Positions 16,472 through 26,354 of a DNA stretch of 64,000 nt are shown in pieces. The translations under genes and the position numbers were made by a program. The notes beneath the pieces were generated by a model. It was given only the letters and a program-made list of their open reading frames with translations, made no database searches and was not told the DNA's origin. Source of the stretch: JAFAHS01 sp046728175 (GTDB lineage: Bacteria; Desulfobacterota; Binatia; Binatales; Binataceae); the NCBI GenBank assembly GCA_046728175.1, contig JBKPEA010000005.1, positions 15,496 to 79,495 of the forward strand, read 5' to 3'. Every line of letters starts with the position of its first letter. Position 1 is the first letter of the stretch.

Positions 16472-17695
16472 TCACCTTGCTGGGCGGACCTCGTCTTTCA
16501 GCGGGAGTAGCGCCAAGTATGAGCCGAACGCGCTGATGAGCGAATACACGATCGCCCATCGATAGCTGCCCGTGCGATCCACGATCATACCGGCGAGCGG
16601 GGGACCCAGCAGGGCGCCGACGCCCCCGCTCGTATAGAGAAGTCCCATCATGGTGCCGAGCTTGCTGACTCCGAACAGCTCAGCGATCACCGCCGGCGAC
16701 AGCGCGACGAATCCGCCGTAGCCCGCCCCGAGCACCAACGCGAAAGCCACCAGCACCAGGTAGGTACTGCCAACCAGCCAGATCGCAAAACTCACCGCCA
16801 GCACGAAGTAGCAGGTCTTCAAAAGAAAGATGACGCTGATACGATCCGCGAGCGCGCCCAGACCCAATCGCCCCACGACACTGGCGCCGCCAATCGCTCC
16901 GACCAGCGCGGCCGCCGCGACTTCGCTGGTCCCGTGATCATGGGCGAACGCCGGCAGATAAACGAACGGCACGAACAGCGCCAGCGAAGACAAAAACGAG
17001 TTGAGATACAGAAGGCCGAACGTGGGTGTTCGAATTGCCTCACGCACATTGATTTGGCTCGGCACCACGTGGACGGGCGGACGCTCGACGGCGGCGGCAC
17101 ACGCGATCAGCACCCCCCCGCCGACAATTCCGAACACGATATCAGTGGTGCGCCATCCGAGGTGCCTTATCAGGGCCGCGGCCAGCGGCGCGACGGCCAC
17201 AGTCCCGCAGCCAATTCCTGCGACCGCGATCCCCATGGCCGTGTTGCGCCGTTTAAGAAACCATCCCGCCACCACTGCCACCATCGGGACGTAGGCGGTG
17301 GCGATTCCGGTTCCGACTCCGATGCTGTATGTGAGGTAGCCGATCCACAGGCGGTCGATGAACCCGGTTAGAATGAGTCCGGTCGCCATCACCAGCCCGC
17401 CGACAGAAACTACAATCCGCGGGCCGAACCGATCGGCAAGGTGCCCCGCGAGCGATCCGCTCATTGACGAGACGAACACGGTCAGTGAAAAGACCACGGC
17501 GGTCTCCCCGCGCGCGGCGCCGAATTCAAGCGCCATGGGTTTGAAAAACGCGCCGAAACTGTAGGCGACGCCGTACGCCACGAACATCGCAACGAACGCC
17601 GCCCCGGTGATTCGCCACGCGCGCGGCGAATCGAACAGCTCAAGCGCGCGTTGCACGTCGCGGCTAAGCGGCGCAGCCGAGTCGGAAATTTCCAT
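16472..17695 (-). CDS. MFS transporter, monocarboxylate/OFA-like
   Basis: 407 aa from the ATG at 17695 (MEISDSAAPLS). Twelve membrane segments can be followed. The N-terminal half has the MFS loop 2-3 motif GSLAGHLADRFGPRIVV, and the second half repeats it as RLGLGALADRISVIFLLK. The pattern VAYGVAYSFGAFFKPM and MAVVAGWFLKRRNTAMGIAVAG is like the oxalate/formate-type and monocarboxylate MFS group. It would move organic anions with protons across the inner membrane. It is divergent from the M20 peptidase gene (130 bp between starts), so the two may share control. Confidence 0.85.
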   Translation of the reverse strand: MEISDSAAPLSRDVQRALELFDSPRAWRITGAAFVAMFVAYGVAYSFGAFFKPMALEFGAARGETAVVFSLTVFVSSMSGSLAGHLADRFGPRIVVSVGGLVMATGLILTGFIDRLWIGYLTYSIGVGTGIATAYVPMVAVVAGWFLKRRNTAMGIAVAGIGCGTVAVAPLAAALIRHLGWRTTDIVFGIVGGGVLIACAAAVERPPVHVVPSQINVREAIRTPTFGLLYLNSFLSSLALFVPFVYLPAFAHDHGTSEVAAAALVGAIGGASVVGRLGLGALADRISVIFLLKTCYFVLAVSFAIWLVGSTYLVLVAFALVLGAGYGGFVALSPAVIAELFGVSKLGTMMGLLYTSGGVGALLGPPLAGMIVDRTGSYRWAIVYSLISAFGSYLALLPLKDEVRPAR

Positions 17696-17824
17696 GCGCA
17701 GGAGCAAACTCGCTCAGAGACGGGCCCGATGCAAGCTTGCAGGCCAGGGCGCAGGCCCGGTAGCGTCCACACCAATGGCCAGAGGATTTTGCGCCGCCCC
17801 GACTCGGCAAGTAAGTTGAGCCCT

Positions 17825-19231
17825 ATGAGCACCGCTCAGATTCGCAGCTTCGTCGACAACCTGTGGAACCAGGAGATCATTCCTGCGCTGATTGAGTTCG
17901 GGCGGATCCCCAACAAGTCGGTCTCCTTCGATCCCGAATGGGAATCGCACGGGCACATGCAGCGCGCCGTTGAACTGCTGAGCAGATGGGCGCAGCGCCA
18001 TGCGCTTCCCGGCATGATGCTCGAGGTCGCGCACATCGAAGGGCGCACGCCGCTGATCTTCATCGATGTGCCCGGAACCTCCAATGATCAGGTGCTGCTC
18101 TACGGCCATCTGGACAAACAGCCCGAGATGGCAGGCTGGCGCAAAGGTCTAGACCCGTGGGCTCCGGTGCGCGAAGGCGACCTGCTCTACGGTCGCGGCC
18201 TTGCCGACGATGGTTACGCGATGTTCGCCTGTCTGGCGGCGCTCGGCGCCTTGCATGCTGCGAAAATCCCGCACGCGCGCTGCACGATTATTATCGAGGC
18301 CTGCGAAGAAAGCGGCAGCTTCGATTTGCCGCCATACATCGATCTGCTCGCGGAGCGCATCCGGCGTCCCAGCCTGGTCATCGCGCTCGATTCGGGATGC
18401 GAGAACTATGAGCAGCTCTGGTGCACGACATCATTACGCGGGCTTGCCGGCGGAACCCTGCGCGTGGAGATGCTTACCGAGGGCATCCACTCCGGGGCAA
18501 GCGGCCAGGTGGCGGACACCTTTCGGGTCGCGCGTCATTTACTTGATCGCATCGAGAACCCGGAGACCGGCGCGGTCAGCGATCCAGCCTTCAACGTCGC
18601 CATTCCGCCCGCGCGGCTGAACGAGATTAAGGCGTCGGTACAAGGCATCGCACGAGGGGCTAGCGACTTGCCACTGGTCGAGGGCGCCGCACCCGTGACG
18701 CACGACGTCGTTGAACGCATCATCAACAGCACCTGGCGCCCCGCTCTTGCGATAATCGGCGCGGAAGGTCTCCCCCCGGCTTCCAACGCCGGCAACGTGC
18801 TCAGACCGATGACGGCTCTCAAGTTGTCGCTCCGCCTCCCACCAAACTGCAATTCACACAAGGCGTCCGCGCGGCTCAAGGCACTGTTGGAATCGAACCC
18901 TCCCTACGGTGCGAAGGTGAGCTTCGCTGCTGACTGGGAAGCAGACGGATGGGACGCGCCCGAATTTGCTCCCTGGCTAAAAAAATCCATGGCTGAGGCT
19001 TCTCGAGCCTACTTCGGCAAACCGGCTGCATACATGGGACTGGGTGGAACGATTCCATTTATGGCGATGCTCGGCGAACGCTTCCCTCAGGCCCAGTTTC
19101 TTATCACCGGCGTCCTGGGTCCGCGCTCGAACGCTCATGGCCCCAACGAATTCCTGCACATCCCGACCGGCCGAAGCGTGACCTGCTGCGTGGCCCAAGT
19201 GATCGCCGATCACTTTCGCGATTCCGCGTGA
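17825..19231 (+). CDS. M20 family metallopeptidase
   Basis: 468 aa from the ATG at 17825. M20 peptidases use two zinc ions to hydrolyse dipeptides or acyl-amino acids. Ligand positions: His95 and Asp97 in YGHLDKQPEM, the bridging Asp129 in GRGLADDGYA, Glu161/Glu162 in EACEESGS (general base and ligand), and the late His in SNAHGPNEF. A lid domain occupies about residues 215-350 with GIHSGASGQVAD. The length fits the dipeptidase (PepV/CNDP-like) branch. No signal peptide; cytosolic. Divergent from the MFS gene, which could import its substrate (inference). Confidence 0.9.
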   Translation: MSTAQIRSFVDNLWNQEIIPALIEFGRIPNKSVSFDPEWESHGHMQRAVELLSRWAQRHALPGMMLEVAHIEGRTPLIFIDVPGTSNDQVLLYGHLDKQPEMAGWRKGLDPWAPVREGDLLYGRGLADDGYAMFACLAALGALHAAKIPHARCTIIIEACEESGSFDLPPYIDLLAERIRRPSLVIALDSGCENYEQLWCTTSLRGLAGGTLRVEMLTEGIHSGASGQVADTFRVARHLLDRIENPETGAVSDPAFNVAIPPARLNEIKASVQGIARGASDLPLVEGAAPVTHDVVERIINSTWRPALAIIGAEGLPPASNAGNVLRPMTALKLSLRLPPNCNSHKASARLKALLESNPPYGAKVSFAADWEADGWDAPEFAPWLKKSMAEASRAYFGKPAAYMGLGGTIPFMAMLGERFPQAQFLITGVLGPRSNAHGPNEFLHIPTGRSVTCCVAQVIADHFRDSA

Positions 19232-19376
19232 TGAGCGAGCCCGGATCCGCTTTGCGGAGGCCGTGTGATGCTGCGGTCCTAAGTATCGTGATTTTGTTTC
19301 ACGGGCGCGGGGAGTTCTTCTTGTGAGCTTCAGCCCGCGCCGCCGGTGACTGCCACAGGCGCAGGAGCACCGCCGA

Positions 19377-20135
19377 TCACGGGACGACCACCGAACCGCC
19401 GCTGATGCTGATAACCTCCCCGCTGATGTAAGAGGACAGGTCACTCGCAAGAAATAGCGCGAGGTTAGCGACTTCGCGCGGCTCACCCAGTCTTCCCATC
19501 GGGTTGCGCTTCTTCGATGCCTCGAACATCTGCTTGGGATAAATCCGTTCGAGGAACGGGTTGTAAATAACGGTCGGTGCGATGGCATTGACCCGAATCC
19601 CCTTGCCTGCCAACTCACCGGACGCCGCCCGCGTCAGGCCCATCACTCCCGCCTTGGCGGCTGAATAAGCAGCTTCGCCGCCCGACGATGCGAGCCACCC
19701 GGCCGCGGATGCCATATTCACGATTGCGCCCTTGCCTTGTTCCATCATGTGCGGCACGACCGCGCGAATCGCCCAAAAGGTCCCACGCAGACATACGTTC
19801 ATTACCAGGTCCCAGGTCTCGTCCTTGAGCTGCCAGATGGGCTCTAGCTTGTTGATGCCGGCGTTGTTGAAGAGGATATCTATGCGTCCGTATTTCTCGT
19901 GGGTCTTGGCGACCGCGCCCTCTATCTGATCGCGTTGGGTCACGTCGACCGGAATCCCGAGCACCTCGCGTTTGAACTGCTCGCCCAGCTCGGCTGCGGT
20001 CTCCTCGGTGCGCTTGGCGTGCGCATCGGTAATAACCACGGTCGCGCCCTCTTCCAGAAAACGGGCTGCCACTGCATGACCGATTCCGACTCCCGCCCCC
20101 GCGGTGATCAACGCAACCCTGTTCTGTAGCAGCAT
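19377..20135 (-). CDS. Short-chain dehydrogenase/reductase
   Basis: 252 aa from the ATG at 20135 (MLLQNRVALITAG). A classical SDR: cofactor motif TAGAGVGIGHA, the acidic residue after strand 2 (VVITDAHAKR) favouring NAD, NNAGIN, the catalytic Ser region NMASAAGWLAS, Tyr-Lys in AAYSAAKAG, and the C-terminal SSYISGEVISISGGSV. Substrate unknown; length and motifs resemble FabG-like 3-oxoacyl or hydroxyacid dehydrogenases. Longer upstream starts only extend into low-quality sequence. It is convergent with the M20 gene and shows no operon partner. Confidence 0.9.
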   Translation of the reverse strand: MLLQNRVALITAGAGVGIGHAVAARFLEEGATVVITDAHAKRTEETAAELGEQFKREVLGIPVDVTQRDQIEGAVAKTHEKYGRIDILFNNAGINKLEPIWQLKDETWDLVMNVCLRGTFWAIRAVVPHMMEQGKGAIVNMASAAGWLASSGGEAAYSAAKAGVMGLTRAASGELAGKGIRVNAIAPTVIYNPFLERIYPKQMFEASKKRNPMGRLGEPREVANLALFLASDLSSYISGEVISISGGSVVVP

Positions 20136-20444
20136 GGTGTACCTCCGACGCTTCGATCCAATAGCTGCCCGCTTAGCTGCACGATTGTCAACTCGCGGAG
20201 TGGCGGCCCCTACACCGTGCGGCGAAGCGCCGGTCGCCACTCAAAGATCTGATCGCAAGGACAGATGAACTATGGGAAGGCGACAAGGGATGGTCGATTT
20301 CCGAGGCAATGTGTCCCGCTAGTTGCACTAACGCAGGGGCGAGGGCGTGGTACGTCAACCACGGAGGTTGCAAACGCCTCGCTGCTGCTACTGGCGAATT
20401 GATCGCCAGGCTGAAGACCTAAGCGAATGGCTTAAGTGGCCCTT

Positions 20445-20846
20445 CTATTTCTGTGTACGACGACCCTGTGACTCGTCGAAGTACCGCATAGCACATACGA
20501 CGTTCCCCTCCGTATCTCTGAATTGGATTAACTCACCGACGGTGGGAATCGTCATCTTGGGTACGATGACCTGGCCGCCCTCGCGTCCGATCATCGCCGC
20601 GATCTCGTCGACATCATCCACGGAGATGGTGCACTGAAAGCCGACGCAGCGATCCTCGTCCTTGGGCCGCTCGTGCACGGCCCCGTGGATGCCGGGATCG
20701 TTCTCGTCCCCGGTGGCTATTATGAAAAAGCCGGGCGGGCCCCATGGCGAGAACCGCCATCCGAATACCCTTTCGTAGAATTTACGCGCGCGATCAACGT
20801 CATCGGCGTGCACGTCGAAGTGCGCGATGTTCCTTGCAACCATCAT
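20445..20846 (-). CDS. VOC family protein
   Basis: 133 aa. A single glyoxalase-fold module: NIAHFDVHADDVDRARKFYERVFGWRFSPWG, then GIHGAVHERP, a middle TISVDDVDEIAAMIGREGGQVIVP and the last strand LIQFRDTEGNVVCAMRYF. The FSPWGPPGFFII region resembles the AraC/regulator-type VOC group that binds small hydrophobic molecules. Metal ligands would be the first-strand His and the late Glu/Asp. Either the ATG at 20846 or that at 20843 could be the start. Its function is not known; the IDO-like gene is 100 bp downstream on the same strand. Confidence 0.8.
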   Translation of the reverse strand: MMVARNIAHFDVHADDVDRARKFYERVFGWRFSPWGPPGFFIIATGDENDPGIHGAVHERPKDEDRCVGFQCTISVDDVDEIAAMIGREGGQVIVPKMTIPTVGELIQFRDTEGNVVCAMRYFDESQGRRTQK

Positions 20847-20950
20847 GAGACCTCCATCGCACTAGATATGTGATCTTGGCAGAGACGTTACCGGAGGCGC
20901 TCGCGACGTCCTGCCAGATTATAGCGGCAATGCGTCAAGCCCAGATGAGC

Positions 20951-22126
20951 TCAATCGATCTTGAATGCGCGGGTTTCGTCGATGAGCTGCTTCAACCATT
21001 TCATATAAGGAGTGCCGCCTGTTCCACGCGGATCATCGGTCCATCGATTGATATATTCCTGAGCCCAATCGAAGTGGACTGAACGAAATTCCGCCATCGC
21101 ATCGAGGACGGCGTTGTAGTGCTGCTTGCTCGCGAACGCACGGACACTCGGCATCGACTCCACCATCTCGAGCAATCGACGATGCTCGGCCGGCATATAG
21201 TTGCGCATATCGATCAGATGGTTGGTCAACATCGACGGCCGATGCGGAATCTTCATGAATGCGACCAACAGCGGCATGATACTGCTCTGCGCTCCGGTCT
21301 CGCCGCGAAAATTCATCCGCAGCCGCGCCGCCGAGCCGGCGGCGACCCGACCGCCAGGCACCTCGGCCTCGTACTCAACGTCTTCGAAAAAGCGAATGTA
21401 GGGGCGGAAAGTCTTGTAGTAGAGCGCAGGGCTCATCTTCTCCGGAATTCGCCGCAATACTCGAACCTGATCATTTACCGCGCCGGCAATTTTCTCCACC
21501 GTGTCATCCACGGATGAGGATGCGTTCGTATCCAGCGCCACCTGAGCCGCCGCCACCGCGTCGAGAATCCGAGCGGCAGTGGCCTCGATCTCGACGTGAA
21601 CCAGGATGAACCAGTGCTCGTCGTAGAGATGAACAAAATTCTGAACGGTGTCGATGTTTCCAAGCGCGATCGGCTGGTTGGGGCGGAACCGCTTCCAGTT
21701 ATAAAGGGCATAGCCGTCGTAACTCAGAATCGGCGGTCGATTCAGGAGCCTACAGGCACGGCACAGCGGGACGGCCAGGTTCGCCGGCAACACTCTGCTC
21801 GGTTCCTCACCCACCTGGTTGATATACGCGGATGCAAGAAAGCCGACCCGTAGGTAGTACAGCTGGAGTTGCGGAAGATCGCTCGCCTGCACACGACCTT
21901 CCGGCCAAAGAGGAATCTGGAGCGAACGCGCATAACGGCGAAAGCTGCGGTCTTGCAAGAGGCTCGGGAGATCGCGCCCGATTTCGTCCAGCGCCGAGAA
22001 TTCGGAATCGTAAGGAAACCGCGTCAGTGGATCATGCTCAGGCAGAAATCCACGCGAGCGAAATTTGGCCTCGATGAATCCTCGGCCGCTCGAATCTTCT
22101 GCCGTATCGCATCCCGCCTCAGGCAT
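20951..22126 (-). CDS. Indoleamine 2,3-dioxygenase-like haem protein
   Basis: 391 aa. The C-terminal half carries the IDO family landmarks: LRMNFRGETGAQSSIMP, PSMLTNHLIDMRNYMPAEHRRLLEMV, FRSVHFDWAQEYI, whose His is the expected proximal haem ligand, and DDPRGTGGTPYMKWL. IDO opens the indole ring of tryptophan or related indoles using O2. The N-terminal half (PLTRFPYDSEFSALDEIGRDLPSLL, LSYDGYALYNW) also fits. Bacterial members have diverse or unknown substrates. No kynurenine-pathway genes (kynureninase, formamidase) are seen nearby, so tryptophan catabolism is not supported by context. Confidence 0.85.
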   Translation of the reverse strand: MPEAGCDTAEDSSGRGFIEAKFRSRGFLPEHDPLTRFPYDSEFSALDEIGRDLPSLLQDRSFRRYARSLQIPLWPEGRVQASDLPQLQLYYLRVGFLASAYINQVGEEPSRVLPANLAVPLCRACRLLNRPPILSYDGYALYNWKRFRPNQPIALGNIDTVQNFVHLYDEHWFILVHVEIEATAARILDAVAAAQVALDTNASSSVDDTVEKIAGAVNDQVRVLRRIPEKMSPALYYKTFRPYIRFFEDVEYEAEVPGGRVAAGSAARLRMNFRGETGAQSSIMPLLVAFMKIPHRPSMLTNHLIDMRNYMPAEHRRLLEMVESMPSVRAFASKQHYNAVLDAMAEFRSVHFDWAQEYINRWTDDPRGTGGTPYMKWLKQLIDETRAFKID

Positions 22127-22394
22127 CCAAGCACCTCCTCAGCGGCACCTCATCTAGATCATACGCCCCAGCGCCCCAATCTTTAATCGCGTTGCTTAGA
22201 CCGTCCCCTGGCCAGGCATTCACCCTGGAATAGAAAAGAGCGCGCGCGCTTTCATCGGTTGTTGCCTCCGTAGTCAGACAGGGTACACGCGACCGCAGTC
22301 CAGCCGCCACGTACGGATCACAAAACGCCTCAACTGCTCTAGTTTGCGTGTCCCAATTTCTTCTCCGACGCAGTGAATCGAACGGCAACCGCAG

Positions 22395-23252
22395 TCAGCG
22401 GAATGACGAGTCAGCAGGAGATTTTGGGGGAGCTTCGTTCATCAGCGAGCGGAGCTGTTGGAGAACGACCGGTTGCAGAAGGATCTCGTGGCCCAAATCC
22501 TTCAGGACCCGCACCTGCACATTGCCGCCGTTGGCTTCCATCCTGCGCGCAAAGGCGAAGGTGAGCGACGGTGGCGTTACCGGATCCACGCTGCCCACGA
22601 CCATCCGCACGATCGTGTCTCTGGGAATCTGCTCAGCGTGATCCTGCGGCGAAACCGCGCGGACCGGAATGAGCCAAAAGGGATTCCATTGATGCTTCAT
22701 CATGCCCCAGCGGAACACAGGCACGTCGCAAGGGCACGACACCAGCAACGCGCCCCGAGCCACACGAGGAAAGAGTGCAAGGATGTCCGCCGCGATCGTC
22801 GAACCACCGGAATGGCCCACCAGCGTGAGATCTGCAGCATGATAGCGAACCATCAGTGCCTCGGCGGCACTGGCCACGCTCGCGATGTCATCGAGTGTAT
22901 AGTTGTCAGCTAGAGCGAAGCCCCGATCGCCCTCACTCCGTCCTCCCATTCCGTCCTGGTAGCCTGGACGTAGCACACCCACGCCCACGACATCATCCAG
23001 AGCCGCCGCCGCATGGTCAGCGAACACGTACTGATAGGACGGATTTGCGGAAGGTGCATCGCCATGGATCACGACGATGAGATGCGGATGTGTCGAGAGC
23101 TTCGCGCTCTCATAGGCGCGCCCCGCGAGCAGCCAACGACCGCCTTGCACCCGGACTGGCTGGCCGGCAGCAGAAGCCGCGGAAACATGGATAAGGAGGG
23201 TGACGACCATCGCGCCAATGGCAGCTACGAACGGGCGCATCAACGTTCCCAT
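22395..23252 (-). CDS. Secreted alpha/beta hydrolase
   Basis: 285 aa from an ATG at 23252; a longer frame to 23321 is possible. A signal peptide covers the first 26 residues (MRPFVAAIGAMVVTLLIHVSAASAA). Alpha/beta hydrolase features: HLIVVIHGDAP (oxyanion strand), LTLVGHSGGSTIAADI with the GHSGG nucleophile elbow (Ser), VGSVDPVTPPSL with the acid, and LGHEILLQP with the His. All three catalytic residues are present, so it should be active as a periplasmic or exported esterase/hydrolase. The substrate is not evident. The gene faces a 370-bp upstream gap. Confidence 0.85.
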   Translation of the reverse strand: MGTLMRPFVAAIGAMVVTLLIHVSAASAAGQPVRVQGGRWLLAGRAYESAKLSTHPHLIVVIHGDAPSANPSYQYVFADHAAAALDDVVGVGVLRPGYQDGMGGRSEGDRGFALADNYTLDDIASVASAAEALMVRYHAADLTLVGHSGGSTIAADILALFPRVARGALLVSCPCDVPVFRWGMMKHQWNPFWLIPVRAVSPQDHAEQIPRDTIVRMVVGSVDPVTPPSLTFAFARRMEANGGNVQVRVLKDLGHEILLQPVVLQQLRSLMNEAPPKSPADSSFR

Positions 23253-23626
23253 CGCGATCACCCTTTCGGGTGAATGGTCCAGGGACCGGCTGACCAGTTT
23301 GTTTCTGTCCACACGCGCCATTTATCGCCCGCATTTCAGCGCTGAAATCGTAGCGGACGAAAATATCGAACCGAGGCGGCCACTACGTCTCCAAGCAGAC
23401 TGACGGCCTCAACGAAGCTTCTTCCGCGGGATCGTCGTGTACAAATTGGCCGGACGAGACCAGAACGGAAGATATCCTGCGGAGGCGGCAGCGCGCCACT
23501 ACGAATGTTTACCGATTTTGAAGGAGAGCAAGGCCCACCCGCACTGGCTCTCCGAGGTCGGCCTTAGCGAAAGTAGCTACCTGGCGACAGCCTCTCAGAG
23601 TTGACGGTCGCCACGAGGCGCTGAGC
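23253..23626. other. Intergenic region without recognised genes
   Basis: About 370 bp between the hydrolase start and the end of the decayed NHL gene. Only short, unrelated frames are present; the hydrolase promoter should lie here. Nothing else seen. Confidence 0.4.
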
Positions 23627-24733
23627 TTACCTAGGGCGTCGTCGGAAGTTGGGTCCGAAGATGAGACCGGTAGGTGCATTTAGCGTGGTGGCGGACCCAA
23701 TCAGGAAGGTCCCCGGATTTACCGCGCCACTCCCCGTGAGCTGCCCAGCTTTAAAGATCGCGGTGCTCTTGTTGGCATCATCGGAAACGACCAGATCGCC
23801 CAAGTTGTTAAAACTGACTCCTTGCGGGTCCGCGATGGTGACACCAACCCTGGTCATCAAGGGGGTGAGCTGAATCGCGGGGGCCGGGGTGCCACTCGCC
23901 GTCAAGGAACTGGCGACAAACTCCACCACCAAGGGTCCAGAATAATGCCCTCGTTCGAGAACCAGGTCACCAGCCGTGTCGAAGACCAGGCCCCATGGCC
24001 CGTCGATGCTTGCGAATGTGGGATTGGCGTTGGAGCTCAGCCGTGGGACTTCCATACCCCCGGAGGTTGGAATGTGGGCGCTGTTAACCACGAATATCTG
24101 CGCGGCGCCGTTGTCGGCCAAATACAAATTCCCCCTTACTGAACGCCAGTCCCACGATCCCGGTGGAACCGCTGATTTGGAATACCGCTGCAGGCACTAG
24201 TCCGGTCCCGCTTACCGAGGTCAATTGGGCCGTGGTGAAAAGGAATATTACATTCACCCCCGGGTCGGCGACGTACAGGTTGCCAACCCTGTCAAACACG
24301 CCGAACTGAGGAAAGACGAACGGGGCACACCGCCGGAATTCGTAATCGCGAACGTCGGTGTCGGCGAGTCGTTGGTACGGAGAGATCTCAGTCGGGCATT
24401 GCTGAACGTGAAGACCCCTTCGGTGGTATCTCCCGTGCCATCGCCGAGGTCGACGACCCACAGATTGTTGTGAGTGTCAAAGACCGTATCCTGCGGAGAA
24501 AAGAACGAGCCGCTCATATTGATCAAACTCGGCTTCGGACTGGTGACGCTCCCGCTCGAAGTCTGCCCGCCTGAGAACTCCGGAACGGTCGAACCGCCAC
24601 TGTTTGCCTCCCACAGTCCGGTAGTTACGGTCTGGGCCAGAGTCCTGTGAGCGCTCGACGCGAGCAAAAATCTCCCGACGAGTACGGTTACGCCGATGCG
24701 CCAGAATTCCGTGCGTATTGATTGCTCGAGCAT
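23627..24733 (-). pseudogene. Secreted NHL-type beta-propeller protein, two frameshifts
   Basis: Three consecutive pieces in three frames join to one NHL/choice-of-anchor-like protein of about 365 aa. The start at 24733 has a signal-like segment (VTVLVGRFLLASSAHRTLAQ), then FSPQDTVFDTHNNLWVVDLGDG. The first shift near 24330 continues to GVFDRVGNLYVADPGVNVI. The second near 24130 continues to NGAAQIFVVNS...GPWGLVFDTAGDLVLERG and SFNNLGDLVVSDDAN. The repeated F-D-x-x-G-N/D-L-x-V-x-D unit is a propeller repeat of which at least four copies remain. It would have been exported; its partner is unknown. Confidence 0.75.
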
Positions 24734-25339
24734 TCATATCGCTAGATCCTCCCTTGAAATTCAGATACCTACGGGCCCCCTTGGGACCCGCGCGCTTTCG
24801 TGATGCAGATGAGATCCGGTACTTCCGTGCAAATCTGGTTTCTCGGCGGTCCCCTGGAGCGACGGGTTCGTCGAGCCTTTTTGCGCAAAGCTTTCATGGA
24901 AAAAAAGGTCGACATATCCTCAAGTCCGGGATGGCAACCAAGTAATCGGTCGCGGTAGGTCCTACCGCTTGATAGCTATCTTGAGATGCTTTGTCTTTAA
25001 TCAGTGTGCAACCACTGATTCTTTTGATCTTTATAGATTTTAATATTGAACAGACAATTTATTGCTCTTTATATATTATTTATAAGATGAAATCGAATGA
25101 CCAATAATTATAAAGAATCATAGCTGCTTTAAGACTGCGTTAAAGGGTGAGCGTCTTTCGGCAACCTTCTATCCGTCGCCAGCGAACCGTTCTGCTCGGA
25201 TTCAGGATCAAATCTCGCGGAGCAGTCAGACCACCGAGCTGGCAGCAAGGAGTGCCAGGGCGCGGTGTGCGGCCTTAGGAGCGCGGCATGGTCGAGGCCC
25301 TTCTTGGAGTGTTATGCATTCGAGTGGAGGGTCAGTCTG
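24734..25339. other. Non-coding stretch with AT-rich island
   Basis: 600 bp without a supported gene. Between about 24990 and 25135 the sequence falls to roughly 25% G+C (runs such as TTTATATATTATTTATAAG), in strong contrast with both flanks. It lies upstream of the cupin gene and could hold its promoter, or be a trace of transferred DNA. Confidence 0.5.
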
Positions 25340-25702
25340 ATGAAATATACCCGCATCTACGCCGATTCCGAGGGCGAATCGCATCTTCAAGACGTCGATC
25401 AGGAGATGAAGCCCGCGGACCACGCCTCGACGATGTCGGAACTGATCGCGGCTAAGGGAGTGATCTTCCGTGAAAGCCGCAGCGGCGAATACTTCGTTGA
25501 TTGGCACAATGCGCCGCGTCGCCAATTCGTGGTGAATCTGATCGGTGAAATAGAAATTCAGACCAGTGATGGTGAGATCCGCCGTTTTGGCCCCGGATCG
25601 ATCCTTCTGGCCGAGGACCTCAGCGGTAAGGGACACATCTCGCGCGGGATCGGAAACGGAAAACGCGAGGTGCTGTTCATTCCCTTGAGCGACCCCAAGT
25701 AG
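25340..25702 (+). CDS. Cupin-fold protein
   Basis: 120 aa from the ATG at 25340. The double-stranded beta-helix pattern is seen in NLIGEIEIQTSDGEIRRFGPGSILLAEDLSGKGHISRGIG, where the G(x)5 and late His positions of cupin motif 2 fit. RQFVVNLIGEIEI is motif 1-like but with few metal ligands (it lacks the HxH pair), so a metal-dependent dioxygenase activity is doubtful. Family members of this length often bind small acids or act as isomerases. An upstream extension to 25265 has no family similarity. It stands alone after the AT-rich island. Confidence 0.7.
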   Translation: MKYTRIYADSEGESHLQDVDQEMKPADHASTMSELIAAKGVIFRESRSGEYFVDWHNAPRRQFVVNLIGEIEIQTSDGEIRRFGPGSILLAEDLSGKGHISRGIGNGKREVLFIPLSDPK

Positions 25703-26354
25703 AAAATCGACATCATCAGGATCGGCGGCTATCAAAGCCAGGGAGGGGCGAAGACCAGGAGCTATTTGCGAGGGAGTACGCTGCAGCTTTATCGACGCGA
25801 GCTTCCCGGAGGGAAGAGTTATTGCCGTTTGTTCTGTGTTCCGCGACCGAACTGCCAATAGTCGTCGCCATCACTGAGATCGGTCCTCGCTTGAACATCA
25901 TGCGGACGGAAATCGCGACCGCCCCAAAGTGCAGTTCTGCTATCATCCAGCTGTTCCGCGGCCACCGACGCAACGCTTCTGCCAGTCCAGTCGGAGATGG
26001 CTAGCGCGACGGACTGAGCCAGTCCCCGCCGCGCAGTAGATCCTTGCTTGGCGCATCTCACGGTCGAATTGTGAGGCCACGGTAGACGTCACTCTTTACC
26101 AGTCCTAAAAACTCTGCCGTCCAGCTATTGAGTTTTGCTGGGATGCGGGTCAAATAAAGACGGCTCGGCACCGATGGGGCCGAGCCGGCCAGAGGGTGGA
26201 CTGGTTATGGCATCTAGGGGGAGGCATTTAGTAACCATGCTTGGGGGTCGAATCTCCCCCGGTTCAGGTTCGAGCTCCCGCCTGACGCGTTTGAGACACT
26301 AGCCATACCGGCGATTGTTGGCATCGGGCGGTGAACTGCGGACACTGGATAACT
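25703..26354. other. Non-coding region with hairpin
   Basis: 650 bp with no supported gene. It contains a perfect hairpin at 26161-26187. A stretch near 26245-26285 (GGTTCAGGTTCGAGC) recalls a tRNA T-arm but no cloverleaf could be built. Confidence 0.4.
26161..26187. terminator. Perfect 9-bp GC hairpin
   Basis: Arms CGGCTCGGC (26161-26169) and GCCGAGCCG (26179-26187), loop ACCGATGGG. Read on the minus strand it is followed by TCTTTATTTG, so it could end a leftward transcript, but the nearest leftward gene ends 500 bp away. Confidence 0.35.

Noticed and set aside
22119..22388. 89-codon minus-strand frame
   Set aside because: Sits in the leader of the IDO-like gene with no family likeness.
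26240..26290. tRNA-like T-arm sequence
   Set aside because: No acceptor or anticodon stems could be paired around it.
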